DNA of 51,992 nucleotides, from positions 1 through 51,992 of the forward strand of contig JAKISG010000017.1 in NCBI GenBank assembly GCA_021648755.1, given 5' to 3'. The translations under genes were made by a program, and so were the position numbers. This DNA comes from Flavobacteriaceae bacterium. GTDB lineage: Bacteria; Bacteroidota; Bacteroidia; Flavobacteriales; Flavobacteriaceae. Below, piece by piece: positions 42,661-51,775 of the stretch; within the stretch, counting starts at the first letter, position 1; each line of letters begins with the position of its first letter. The notes under the pieces were generated by a model that was not told where the DNA came from, did no database searches, and saw only the letters and a list, made by a program, of their open reading frames with translations.

Positions 42661-43953
42661 ATGAAAAATTTTGTAGAAGAATTACAGTGGAGAGGTATGT
42701 TACATGATATTATGCCAGGAACTGAAGCGCAACTTTTAAAAGAAACGACTACTGCATATATTGGCTTTGATCCAACGGCAGACTCTTTACATATTGGTAG
42801 TTTAGTACAAATAATTTTATTAATGCATCTTCAAAAATGTGGACATAAACCCATTGCTTTAATTGGTGGTGCAACGGGTATGATTGGTGACCCATCTGGA
42901 AAATTAGATGAGCGTAATTTGTTAGATGAAGAAACGCTTCAAAAAAATATAAATGGTGTTAAAGCACAATTAGAACGGTTTTTAGATTTTTCTTCTAATA
43001 AAGATAATGCAGCAGAACTAGTAAATAATTATGACTGGATGAAAAACTTGACTTTTTTAGAATTTGCACGTGATATTGGTAAGCATATTACGGTAAATTA
43101 TATGATGTCTAAAGAATCAGTTAAAAAACGATTAAGTAATGAGTCTAAAGTCGGTATGAGTTTCACAGAATTTACGTACCAATTAGTGCAAGGTTATGAT
43201 TTTTTACATTTATATAATGAGAAAAATTGCCAGTTACAAATTGGTGGATCTGACCAGTGGGGAAATATAACTACAGGTACAGAATTGGTGAGACGCAAAT
43301 CTCAAGGTAAGGCTTATGCGCTTACTTGCCCATTAATTACCAAAGCAGACGGTACAAAATTTGGTAAGACCGAAGAAGGTAATATTTGGTTAGATGCTAA
43401 AAGAACTTCGCCGTATAAATTTTATCAATATTGGTTTAATGCAAGTGATACTGATGCTGAAAAGTATATCAAAATATTTACATTTTTAGATAAGGAAAAA
43501 ATTAAAAACTTAATAAAAGAACACAAAGAAACACCACATTTAAGGTTATTACAAAAAACAATAGGCAAAGAAGTTACTATAATGACACACGGAAAAGAAG
43601 CCTATGAAAATGCTTTAAAGGCATCAAATATTCTTTTTGGAAAGTCAACTGCAAATGATTTAAAATCTTTAGATGAACAAACTTTTTTAGATGTTTTTGA
43701 GGGAGTTCCTCAAGCAGAGATTTCAAAAACCGATTTAAATATTGGCATAGATATTATTGAGGCTTTAAATAAAAAATCTAGTTTTTTAAAGTCAAATAGC
43801 GAAGCAAGGCGTGCTTTAAAAGAAAACTCCATTTCAGTAAATAAAGAAAAGGTAAATGATACTACTGTCTTATTAAAAAGTGATTTAATTGCCAATAAAT
43901 TTATTTTATTACAACGTGGTAAAAAGAATTATTTTTTGTTAAAAGTAGTTTAG
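42661..43953 (+). CDS. tyrS: Tyrosyl-tRNA synthetase
   Basis: This 430-residue class I synthetase has HIGS at 44-47 and the KMSKS-type loop KFGKT at 233-237. A C-terminal S4-like RNA-binding domain covers about 355-430 (SEARRALKENSISVNKEKV). Length is normal for the bacterial TyrRS group. It ends 19 bases from the convergent LuxE-like gene. Confidence 0.96.
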   Translation: MKNFVEELQWRGMLHDIMPGTEAQLLKETTTAYIGFDPTADSLHIGSLVQIILLMHLQKCGHKPIALIGGATGMIGDPSGKLDERNLLDEETLQKNINGVKAQLERFLDFSSNKDNAAELVNNYDWMKNLTFLEFARDIGKHITVNYMMSKESVKKRLSNESKVGMSFTEFTYQLVQGYDFLHLYNEKNCQLQIGGSDQWGNITTGTELVRRKSQGKAYALTCPLITKADGTKFGKTEEGNIWLDAKRTSPYKFYQYWFNASDTDAEKYIKIFTFLDKEKIKNLIKEHKETPHLRLLQKTIGKEVTIMTHGKEAYENALKASNILFGKSTANDLKSLDEQTFLDVFEGVPQAEISKTDLNIGIDIIEALNKKSSFLKSNSEARRALKENSISVNKEKVNDTTVLLKSDLIANKFILLQRGKKNYFLLKVV

Positions 43954-43972
43954 TTTTATTTTTGCAGGTTAA

Positions 43973-44950
43973 TCAAAGAGCCATCAAATTACAACCTCTA
44001 ATGTCTGAGTTATCAAAACGTCCAAGAACTTCAAAACTTTTATCTTTAAAACTTTTTCCTAAATCTTGCGTAGCAATAAAAGAACAAGAATTTATATTGG
44101 CAAGATCAATGATATTAATTCCACCTGTTTTATTTTGAGGTAATATACTTAAAGAATCTTCGGTATCTCTTATTAGAATTTTCATCCAATTAGGCGTTTT
44201 AAAAAACCCATTACCTGTAGAGTATGCTTGACTTAGAAGTTCTGTCATACTATATTCCGAATGTATTTTCTGAACCCCAAAACCTTTGCATAAAAGTTCA
44301 TGTAATTCAGTTCTTATAATTTCTTTTCTTCTGCCTTTCATACCACCAGTTTCCATAATAATGGTGTTTTTTAATTTAAATTTTTGTTTTTCAATTAAAT
44401 CTAACAAAGCAAAGGACACCCCAATTAATAATATTTTTTCACCCTTTTCATCTAATTTTTTTAATTTCAAAGCTAATGCATCAAGGTTATTGAGGTAAAA
44501 CCCACTATTAATATTATTTGTTTTTTTTATTAAATCGGTGACCATATAAATTAATGAGGAGCCTTTGCGTTCTAAATAGTTTGGTAATAATGCTAGAATA
44601 GTATAATCTTGAATATGACCATAAAAATAAGAAAACCCTTTAGTATAACTGGTTTGGTAAATTTCTATATCTGTAAGTAAATGTTTACTTAAATTTAATT
44701 CTGTTGTGCCACTACTAAAAAAAACCTGTTGTATTTTATTTTTACCAGTTACAATTTTATGTGTTTTAAAAAATGAAATTGGTAAAAACGGAATTTGATT
44801 TAAGGTTAAAACCTGGTCTATTTTTATTTTTAAATGACTAATAAACGTAGCATAAATAGGGTTATTTATTGCTTGAAACCTAAATATTTTTAATGCAATT
44901 TCTAAAAATTGCCTATCATTTTGAATAGTGAAAATTTGAGAATAATCCAT
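43973..44950 (-). CDS. LuxE-type acyl-protein synthetase / adenylate-forming protein
   Basis: This 325-residue protein resembles the acyl-protein synthetase domain of LuxE, related to PaaK. The nucleotide loop SSGTT (79-83) and the MTELLSQAYS segment (about 240-250) are the recognisable motifs. No lux genes are nearby, so a bioluminescence role is not implied; it probably activates a carboxylic acid. It lies 35 bases downstream of the delta-prime gene on the same strand. Such genes are frequent in Bacteroidetes with unknown substrate. Confidence 0.78.
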   Translation of the reverse strand: MDYSQIFTIQNDRQFLEIALKIFRFQAINNPIYATFISHLKIKIDQVLTLNQIPFLPISFFKTHKIVTGKNKIQQVFFSSGTTELNLSKHLLTDIEIYQTSYTKGFSYFYGHIQDYTILALLPNYLERKGSSLIYMVTDLIKKTNNINSGFYLNNLDALALKLKKLDEKGEKILLIGVSFALLDLIEKQKFKLKNTIIMETGGMKGRRKEIIRTELHELLCKGFGVQKIHSEYSMTELLSQAYSTGNGFFKTPNWMKILIRDTEDSLSILPQNKTGGINIIDLANINSCSFIATQDLGKSFKDKSFEVLGRFDNSDIRGCNLMAL

Positions 44951-44985
44951 TCTAAATTTGTTTGTTCAAGAAAATCTGTGTTTAA

Positions 44986-46119
44986 TCATTCCTTAGTATG
45001 TAATAATCGGGTTAATTTAATAGAGATATCTAAAAAAATAATTTTAGCATTTCCGTTGCGTTCTATGTGGTAAATAGCTTCATTTAAAGTCTCGTTTATT
45101 GCTATTATATTTTTGCTATGCACAAAAGGAGCAAATTTATTTAAGTCAAATTTTGCAGTTGTAATTTCTAAATAAACGAGAGCATTTGCTTTATAATTTA
45201 ACAATAATGCTTGTCTAAAAAAAAATAAACAATACTGTAAAAATTGTTTTTGAGTTTCTCTACCATTTTTTGCAATTTCATTAGACCAATCTATTAAGTT
45301 TTCGATTACTTGAGCATTTCCTTTAGCTTTAAAAGCAACACGGATCCAAATAATAAACCACATTTCAAATTTATGATCACTAGAACGCTGTGTTAAATGT
45401 AAGGCTCTATTCCAGTTGCCATCTGCTTGATGTGCAATTTTTTGTGCTACATTCTTGTCAATATTTTCTTTTTCTATAAGTGTTTTAATAATATTTTCTT
45501 CGCTTACTTTAGGAAAACGTAATACTTGACAACGCGATAAAATGGTCTTAATAATCTGTTCTTCGTTTTCGGCAATTAATACTAAAATTGTTTTTTGGGG
45601 AGGCTCTTCAATTAATTTTAATAATTTATTTGCAGCCGTATTATTCATTTTTTCTGCCATCCAAATAAGTATGATTTTGTAACCGCCTTCAAATGATTTT
45701 AGAGTCAATTTTTTTGCAATTAAAACAGCTTCATCTTTACCAATTTGCCCTTGTTTATTTTCGACCTCTAAAAATTGAAACCAGTCAAATAAATTAGCAT
45801 ATGGATTTTTTAAAACAAAGGCTCGCCATTCTGATAAAAAAGAATCACTTGTAGGGTTTTTTTTAACCTTATCGGTTGTTGCAACAGGAAAAGAAAAATG
45901 TAAATCAGGGTGTATTAACTTATCACATTTAAGTTTACAAGCATTTTTATCTTTTGCATCTTTAACTAAAATATATTGTGCATAGGCAAGGGCTGTTGCT
46001 AAAGTACCACTACCCTGTGCACCAATAAAAAGTTGTGCATGCGGAACTCTACCTTCATCAACCGTTTTTGTTAAATAAGATTTGATATTTTCTAAACCAA
46101 TAATATCTTTAAAATACAT
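44986..46119 (-). CDS. DNA polymerase III delta-prime-like clamp-loader subunit
   Basis: This 377-residue protein has the AAA+ clamp-loader fold. Its Walker A-like GAQGSGTL (33-40) lacks the lysine, as expected for delta-prime. C60 and C64 of a zinc motif follow (CKLKCDKLIHP), then KLLKLIEEPPQKTILVLIAE and the SRCQVLRF motif. Its -7 box lies 4 bases before the ATG. It is probably holB, although Bacteroidetes genomes may name it only as an ATP-binding subunit. The LuxE-like gene is downstream. Confidence 0.85.
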   Translation of the reverse strand: MYFKDIIGLENIKSYLTKTVDEGRVPHAQLFIGAQGSGTLATALAYAQYILVKDAKDKNACKLKCDKLIHPDLHFSFPVATTDKVKKNPTSDSFLSEWRAFVLKNPYANLFDWFQFLEVENKQGQIGKDEAVLIAKKLTLKSFEGGYKIILIWMAEKMNNTAANKLLKLIEEPPQKTILVLIAENEEQIIKTILSRCQVLRFPKVSEENIIKTLIEKENIDKNVAQKIAHQADGNWNRALHLTQRSSDHKFEMWFIIWIRVAFKAKGNAQVIENLIDWSNEIAKNGRETQKQFLQYCLFFFRQALLLNYKANALVYLEITTAKFDLNKFAPFVHSKNIIAINETLNEAIYHIERNGNAKIIFLDISIKLTRLLHTKE

Positions 46120-46123
46120 ATAA

Positions 46124-46131
46124 CAAAAGTA
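46124..46131 (-). promoter_or_regulatory. -7 box of the delta-prime gene, 4 bases before its ATG
   Basis: On the minus strand TACTTTTG (46131-46124) fits TAnnTTTG, with the ATG at 46119 following after 4 bases. A leaderless transcript is predicted. No -33 TTTG seen. Confidence 0.5.
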
Positions 46132-46249
46132 AGAAGTTTAATTATATTAACTGACTTTATATAAATATTTGTATTTATTGATTTTACACAATTTAATAAA
46201 AAACAGAAAACACAAAGTATTAAACCTAAAAGAAAACACAAATATATGT

Positions 46250-46324
46250 ATGAATAAAGTAGTTATTGTGTATTTTGCTGTCCTTATTAATTTGAGTTTG
46301 ATATATCCGAATTCAAGTTATTAA
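46250..46324 (+). CDS. Possible 24-residue hydrophobic peptide
   Basis: An ATG at 46250 opens a short frame for a 24-residue peptide, with a hydrophobic middle (VVIVYFAVLINLSLIY) like a single membrane span, ending 24 bases before radC. There is no clear promoter or SD. It may be chance in A+T-rich DNA; listed because it is the only content seen in the 229-base gap before radC. Confidence 0.15.
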   Translation: MNKVVIVYFAVLINLSLIYPNSSY

Positions 46325-46348
46325 AATTTAGTTCAAAAAATAATTTCT

Positions 46349-47047
46349 ATGCATATATCTAAAAAATTACGTTCTATAAAACATTGGAAAGAAGATGACC
46401 GACCAAGAGAAAAATTAATGCAAAAAGGCAAGACTGTTTTAAGTAATGCCGAATTAGTTGCTGTTTTAATTAGTTCTGGAAACAGACAAGAGTCCGCAGT
46501 TGACTTGTCAAAACGAATTTTGGCAAATGTCAATAATAATTTAAATGCTTTGGCAAAATTAAATGTAGAGAATTTATGTACGTTTAAAGGTATTGGTCCA
46601 GCCAAAGCAATTTCTATAATTACAGCATTAGAATTAGGTAAACGTAGACGCTTAGAAAAAGCGTTAATACAAACTAAAATTACAACTAGCAAGTCGGTTT
46701 TTAAAATTATGCAACCGATAATCGGTGATTTATTGTATGAAGAATTTTGGGTAATTTATTTAGATAATGCTAATAAAGTTATTACAAAAACACAATTAAG
46801 TAAAGGTGGTATTACAGGCACGTTAGTTGATACTCGTCTAGTTTTTAAAAAGGCTATAGAGGTGTCTGCTGTGGGTATCATTCTTTGCCACAATCACCCT
46901 AGCGAAAAAATAAAGCCAAGTATTGCCGATAGAGAATTGACTAAAAAAATTAAAAATGCAGGTAAAACTCTTGATATTAAAGTATTTGATCATTTAATTA
47001 TTGCTTTAAATGCTTATTTTAGTTTTGCTGATGAAGGAATACTCTAA
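46349..47047 (+). CDS. radC: RadC family protein (JAB/MPN metalloprotease-like)
   Basis: This 232-residue protein has an N-terminal helix-hairpin-helix region (about 76-90, CTFKGIGPAKAISI) and a C-terminal JAMM/MPN+ metal motif HNHPS (181-185) with D194. The RPREKLMQKG start is characteristic. Despite the name, a DNA repair role is doubtful in the family. It is a complete chromosomal-type copy; shorter mobile-element RadC proteins usually lack the N-terminal part. Confidence 0.92.
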   Translation: MHISKKLRSIKHWKEDDRPREKLMQKGKTVLSNAELVAVLISSGNRQESAVDLSKRILANVNNNLNALAKLNVENLCTFKGIGPAKAISIITALELGKRRRLEKALIQTKITTSKSVFKIMQPIIGDLLYEEFWVIYLDNANKVITKTQLSKGGITGTLVDTRLVFKKAIEVSAVGIILCHNHPSEKIKPSIADRELTKKIKNAGKTLDIKVFDHLIIALNAYFSFADEGIL

Positions 47048-47237
47048 AATTAGATAAAAATTTTAAAATGAGCACCTTAATAACTATCAATTTTACAAAG
47101 TGAGGTTTAACGTATTATTTGATAAAATTTTACATAAATTAAGAAAGAATAAAAATCTTTCATAAAAAAATCGTGCCTATGATGTAAATATTCCGATTTC
47201 TCAAGTTGAATTTATTCTGTCTTCCACCTTTTTTACC

Positions 47238-47245
47238 TAAATTTG
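47238..47245 (+). promoter_or_regulatory. -7 box of glnS
   Basis: TAAATTTG fits TAnnTTTG and lies 19 bases before the glnS ATG. No -33 TTTG at the normal distance. Confidence 0.5.
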
Positions 47246-47264
47246 CATTTCATTATAAAGGCAT

Positions 47265-49388
47265 ATGTCAGCAAATAAAAAGTCATTAAATTTTATAGAA
47301 CACATTATAGAAGACGATTTAAAAAACGGATTAGACAAAAGTAAGCTCCGTTTTAGATTTCCGCCAGAGCCTAATGGTTATTTACATATTGGTCACGCCG
47401 CTTCCATTTGCTTAAATTTTGGTTTAGGCTTAAAATATAATGCACCTGTAAATTTGCGTTTTGATGATACAAACCCTGCAAAAGAAGAAAAAGAATATGT
47501 AGATGCAATTAAAAAAGATATAGAGTGGTTAGGTTTTAAATGGAATAAAGAATTATATGCGTCTAATTATTTTCAAATACTTTATGATTGGGCGATTAAA
47601 ATGATAAATGAAGGCTTGGCCTATATCGATGATTTGTCTTCAGAAGAAATGGCAAAACTAAAAGGTACACCAACCGAGCCAGGAGTTAATAGCCCAAATA
47701 GAAATAGATCTATTGCAAAAAATTTAGATTTATTTAAACAAATGAAATCCGGTAAATTACCAGAAGGATCACATGTCTTACGCGCAAAAATTAATATGCA
47801 ACATGTAAACATGCATATGCGTGACCCAATTATGTATCGTATTTTATTTAAATCACACCATAGAACAGGTACAGATTGGAATATTTACCCAATGTACGAT
47901 TGGACTCATGGAGAATCAGATTATATTGAAAATATTTCACATTCATTTTGTACTTTAGAATTTACAGCACATCGCGAATTGTACGATTGGTATTTAGACC
48001 AAATTTATACAGAGGGTATTAGACCAAAACAACGCGAGTTTGCTCGTAGAAATTTAAGCTATACTATAATGAGTAAACGTAAATTACTAAAATTAGTCGA
48101 GGGTAATTATGTTTCTGGCTGGGATGACCCAAGAATGCCCACCATTTCTGGTCTTCGCCGAAGAGGTTATACGGCTAATGCAATTCGTAATTTTTCTGAA
48201 ATTTCAGGTATTTCAAAAAGAGAAAATGTTACTGATGTCGCTCTTTTAGAGCATTGTATAAAAGACGATTTAAACAAAACTACACCAAGAGTAATGGCAG
48301 TTTTAAACCCTGTAAAATTAGTCATTACCAATTATTTAGAAGATAAAGATGAAATTTTAAATGCCAATTATAACGATTATATAGAAGGGTTCGGAAGTAG
48401 AGATTTACCATTTTCAAGAGAATTATATATTGAAAAAGAGGATTTTAGAGAAGAAGCAAATAAAAAATTCTTTAGATTAAAGTTACATAGCGAAGTTCGA
48501 TTAAAAAACGCCTATATTATTAAAGCAAATAGTGTCATAAAAAACATAAATGGTGAAATTACAGAAATTCATTGTACTTATGACAAAGAATCATTAAGTG
48601 GTAGCGGTACAGAAGCAAGTAAACGAAAAGTAAAAGGAACCTTACATTGGGTTTCCATAAAGCATGCTGTAAAAGCAGAAGTAAGAATTTACGACAGACT
48701 ATTTTTAGATGAAGCACCAGATAGTCATAAAAATAAAGATTTTATAGCATTTATTAACCCAAACTCTTTAACTATAAATACAAATGTATATGTTGAACCA
48801 AGCCTAAAAAATGCAAAAATTTTAGATAGTTTTCAATTTCAAAGATTAGGTTACTTTAATGTGGACAAAGATTCGACTACAGAAAATTTAGTATTTAATA
48901 GAACCGTTGCATTACGAGACTCTTGGGCTAAAAAAGAAACTTCGGCAGGATTCGTGTCTAAAAAAAGTGAAGTCTCTATATTGCAAAAAGAAATTATGCC
49001 TTTAGCTGGTAAATATTTAAAATCTAAAGAAGAAGAAGAACGCTTAAGCCTGATTGCTAATGTGTTTGAACTAAGTAAACAAATACAAGAAGAAGAATTG
49101 TTATTATTTATAAATACAGTAGTGAGTAACAAAGATTTTTTAACTGCTTTAATGCTATTAAACAGCAAAAATATTAAAATAGATTTTTCTAACAAGATAA
49201 ATTTTAATAGTGTAGATGAACTAATAAAAAAAGCTTTAGACATGAAAAACTCTTATGTGCGTTTTCAAGCAGTAGATTGTATAGGTAAATATTTAGCATT
49301 TAAAAATAACCATATAACTTTACTTAAAACTTTAATTGTTAAAGATAAAAATACACGTATTATTGAACGACTAAAAACATATCTATAA
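47265..49388 (+). CDS. glnS: Glutaminyl-tRNA synthetase with an unusual C-terminal extension
   Basis: This 707-residue class I synthetase has HIGH at 41-44 and MSKRK at 269-273. The canonical anticodon-binding body ends near residue 556 (FNRTVALRDSWAK). About 150 further residues follow: charged, helical, with KKSEVSILQKEI, EEEELLLF-like leucine-rich helices and NSYVRFQAVDCIGKYL, reminiscent of HEAT-type repeats. Many Bacteroidetes GlnRS carry a C-terminal YqeY domain, but I do not see the YqeY motifs here. The tail is in frame and the gene is intact. Confidence 0.93.
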   Translation: MSANKKSLNFIEHIIEDDLKNGLDKSKLRFRFPPEPNGYLHIGHAASICLNFGLGLKYNAPVNLRFDDTNPAKEEKEYVDAIKKDIEWLGFKWNKELYASNYFQILYDWAIKMINEGLAYIDDLSSEEMAKLKGTPTEPGVNSPNRNRSIAKNLDLFKQMKSGKLPEGSHVLRAKINMQHVNMHMRDPIMYRILFKSHHRTGTDWNIYPMYDWTHGESDYIENISHSFCTLEFTAHRELYDWYLDQIYTEGIRPKQREFARRNLSYTIMSKRKLLKLVEGNYVSGWDDPRMPTISGLRRRGYTANAIRNFSEISGISKRENVTDVALLEHCIKDDLNKTTPRVMAVLNPVKLVITNYLEDKDEILNANYNDYIEGFGSRDLPFSRELYIEKEDFREEANKKFFRLKLHSEVRLKNAYIIKANSVIKNINGEITEIHCTYDKESLSGSGTEASKRKVKGTLHWVSIKHAVKAEVRIYDRLFLDEAPDSHKNKDFIAFINPNSLTINTNVYVEPSLKNAKILDSFQFQRLGYFNVDKDSTTENLVFNRTVALRDSWAKKETSAGFVSKKSEVSILQKEIMPLAGKYLKSKEEEERLSLIANVFELSKQIQEEELLLFINTVVSNKDFLTALMLLNSKNIKIDFSNKINFNSVDELIKKALDMKNSYVRFQAVDCIGKYLAFKNNHITLLKTLIVKDKNTRIIERLKTYL

Positions 49389-49475
49389 AAATTAATTAGC
49401 AGATTATCAAATTTTTTAAAGATGTAGAAAACAACAATTTTTACATAAATAACTAGCAGTAATCAAGTTATAAAA

Positions 49476-50453
49476 ATGAAAATAGTAGAGCAAATAAAAC
49501 AACCCATTCTAAAAGAAATGGAACTCTTTGAAAGTCGCTTCAAAGAAGCGATGTTCTCTAATGTTCCGATAGTAAATAGAATTACACAATTTATAGTTCG
49601 TAGAAAAGGAAAACAAATGCGACCAATGTTTATTTTTTTAGTTGCAAAAATGGTTAGTAATGGTGGTTTTAAAGAAAAAACATATCGTGGCGCTTCTCTA
49701 ATAGAATTAATTCATACGGCAAGTTTAGTGCACGATGATATTGTAGATGATAGTAACCGCAGAAGAGGTTTTTTTTCGTTAAATGCCCTTTGGAAAAATA
49801 AAATTGCCGTTCTTTTTGGAGACTATTTATTTTCTAAATGTATTTTACTTTCTTGCGAAAATGAAGACTTTGATTTGTTAAAAATGATATCTACTTCACT
49901 AAAAGATATGGCAGAAGGCGAATTACTACAAATAGAGAAAGCTAGAAAATTAGATATTACAGAAACTATTTATTTTGATATTATTCGTCAAAAAACAGCA
50001 ACTTTAATCGCTAGTTGTACAGGTATTGGTGCTGCTTCTGTAGGAGCAAAACAAGATGAAATTGATTTATTGCGTAAGTTTGGAGAATTAATAGGAATAG
50101 CATTTCAGATAAAAGATGATTTATTTGATTATACAGATGCTAAAATAGGTAAGCCAACAGGCATAGATATTAAAGAAAAAAAAATGACTTTACCATTAAT
50201 TTATACCTTAAATAATTGTGACAAAAAAGAGAAAAAATGGTTGATTAACTCTGTTAAAAATCACAATAAAGATAAAAAAAGAGTAAAAGAAGTCATCCGT
50301 TTTGTTACTAATAATGGCGGTATTGCATATACAATTTCTAAAATGAAAGAATATCAAGAAAGCGCTTTGATTATTTTAAGTAAATACCCTGAGTCTGTGT
50401 ATAAAGAAGCACTAATTAAAATGGTTAATTATGTTATTGAGAGAAAAATATAA
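49476..50453 (+). CDS. Long-chain polyprenyl diphosphate synthase (quinone side chain type)
   Basis: This 325-residue trans-prenyltransferase has the two aspartate-rich motifs DDIVD (87-91) and DDLFD (214-218). Small residues A82 and S83 occupy the chain-length floor before the first motif, where the paralogue at 3937-4905 has F73, so a longer product such as hexa- to octaprenyl diphosphate for menaquinone is expected. It is often called ispB in annotation; the exact length cannot be read. Confidence 0.9.
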   Translation: MKIVEQIKQPILKEMELFESRFKEAMFSNVPIVNRITQFIVRRKGKQMRPMFIFLVAKMVSNGGFKEKTYRGASLIELIHTASLVHDDIVDDSNRRRGFFSLNALWKNKIAVLFGDYLFSKCILLSCENEDFDLLKMISTSLKDMAEGELLQIEKARKLDITETIYFDIIRQKTATLIASCTGIGAASVGAKQDEIDLLRKFGELIGIAFQIKDDLFDYTDAKIGKPTGIDIKEKKMTLPLIYTLNNCDKKEKKWLINSVKNHNKDKKRVKEVIRFVTNNGGIAYTISKMKEYQESALIILSKYPESVYKEALIKMVNYVIERKI

Positions 50454-50483
50454 ATTTTTAGACACTTTGTAAAAGTAATTTTA

Positions 50484-50491
50484 TAAATTTG
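50484..50491 (+). promoter_or_regulatory. Candidate -7 box of the META lipoprotein gene
   Basis: TAAATTTG fits TAnnTTTG, 18 bases before the ATG. A TTTG at 50466-50469 is only 14 bases upstream, shorter than usual. Confidence 0.45.
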
Positions 50492-50509
50492 TAGTTAAAA
50501 TCAAAAACT

Positions 50510-50920
50510 ATGAAATATATATTAATAACTATTATTTTCTTAGGACTGTCTTGTAAATCTTCAAAAAACATTACAACAACAGAAGTGAAAGCATTAGGTT
50601 CTAAATTTAAAGTTGAAAAAATTGAAACTTCTGAAGTTGAGTTAAAAGTAAACCCAACAATTGTATTAGATTTTGAAAAAAATACAATTTCTGGTAATGC
50701 TGGTTGTAACGATTACTCTGGTAAAATTGTTGTTACTAAAGGTAATCAAATTAAATTTGAAAATATAACTGCAACTAAAATGTATTGTGGTAATATGAAG
50801 ATTGAAAAAGAGTTTATGCAAAAATTAGCGACTGTTACTTCTTTTGATGTAAAAGATAGTCAATTTTTATTATTAGATGAAGCAAAAAAATTGGTATTGA
50901 CTTGTGCCGCTAGTAAGTAA
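50510..50920 (+). CDS. META domain (HslJ-like) lipoprotein
   Basis: This 136-residue protein has a lipoprotein signal ending LGLSC (C15). The rest is one META domain with the diagnostic SGNAGCNDYSGKI near residues 62-74 and the ITATKMYC segment. It is probably attached to the periplasmic face of a membrane. Function of the family is poorly known (linked to heat-shock/novobiocin phenotypes in E. coli HslJ). Confidence 0.88.
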   Translation: MKYILITIIFLGLSCKSSKNITTTEVKALGSKFKVEKIETSEVELKVNPTIVLDFEKNTISGNAGCNDYSGKIVVTKGNQIKFENITATKMYCGNMKIEKEFMQKLATVTSFDVKDSQFLLLDEAKKLVLTCAASK

Positions 50921-50988
50921 GTAGTATTTCTGTGGCTTACCTAATCTCTCTTTTTTAAAGACATTTTTAACTTTTTTTAAAAAAAACC

Positions 50989-50996
50989 TATCTTTG
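50989..50996 (+). promoter_or_regulatory. Candidate -7 box of the PAAR-like locus
   Basis: TATCTTTG fits TAnnTTTG. It gives a leader of about 95 bases before the DUF4280 gene. No -33 TTTG at the normal distance. Confidence 0.45.
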
Positions 50997-51095
50997 TAGG
51001 CACAATAAAGTGAAATGCAATAAAATCAAGTTTTACAAAAGAGTTATATAAAAAACAAACAACGACACAATTTAGTTTTATAAAAAACAAAAAAA

Positions 51096-51770
51096 ATGAG
51101 CAAAATATATGTATTAGACGGCGCTTTACTAGAATGCAATATGGGTTTAACCCCAGCTAAATTACTAGTAACCGAGAACAAAAAAGTAAAAATACAAGGC
51201 AAATTTAAAGCAACCGATGCAGACGTACAAGTACCGCAAACCTTTGGTACATGCAAACTAAAACCAACAAGTGGTGGTTATTTACCATGCGTGCCAGGCT
51301 TACAAAAATGGACTAATACTAGTACAAAAGTAACCTTAGGCAAAAGTAAAAAGTTTTTGTTCGACTGCTCACAAACAATGTGCTCTACAGGCGGTCTAGT
51401 AAAAATAAAAGACCACGGACAAATAGATAGCATAGGTAGTATGCTAGAACAATTTAAAGAAATTGCCATGCTCATACCAGGAGCTATGCCAGGAGCCACC
51501 AACATACCAAAAATAATAGAATGTTATTGGATGAACAAAAACGAAAAAAAAATAGAAACTAAAATTGAATATGGACAAAAAGCATCTATTTTTGTAATGA
51601 CTGAAAATATGGATGCCGGAGAAAATGTAAAAATAACCGTTTTTGATAAAGATGAAAAAAAGATAAACGAAAAAAAAATCAAATTACTATACGCAGGTAC
51701 TGTTCAAAATGACGGAACAGCTAAATTAGAATTATTTGAAACTAAAGAAGACTGGAACCTTAAAAAATAA
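51096..51770 (+). CDS. DUF4280 PAAR-like protein with a beta-rich C-terminal module
   Basis: This 224-residue protein has an N-terminal DUF4280 domain (about 1-125): YVLDGALLECNMG, an SGGYLPCVPG loop, the KFLFDCSQTMCSTGG segment and VKIKDHGQI. DUF4280 is PAAR-like, so it should form a sharp tip on a type VI or extracellular contractile injection tube. Residues about 140-220 form a second beta-rich module (KIEYGQKASIFVMTENMDAGENV) of the sort found in effectors or carriers loaded on such tips. No tube, sheath or VgrG gene is visible in the window. An unrecognised gene starts 5 bases downstream. Confidence 0.8.
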   Translation: MSKIYVLDGALLECNMGLTPAKLLVTENKKVKIQGKFKATDADVQVPQTFGTCKLKPTSGGYLPCVPGLQKWTNTSTKVTLGKSKKFLFDCSQTMCSTGGLVKIKDHGQIDSIGSMLEQFKEIAMLIPGAMPGATNIPKIIECYWMNKNEKKIETKIEYGQKASIFVMTENMDAGENVKITVFDKDEKKINEKKIKLLYAGTVQNDGTAKLELFETKEDWNLKK

Positions 51771-51775
51771 TTACT

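Noticed and set aside
44286..44498. 70-codon plus-strand frame
   Set aside because: It is antisense within the LuxE-like gene, with no start signal or similarity.
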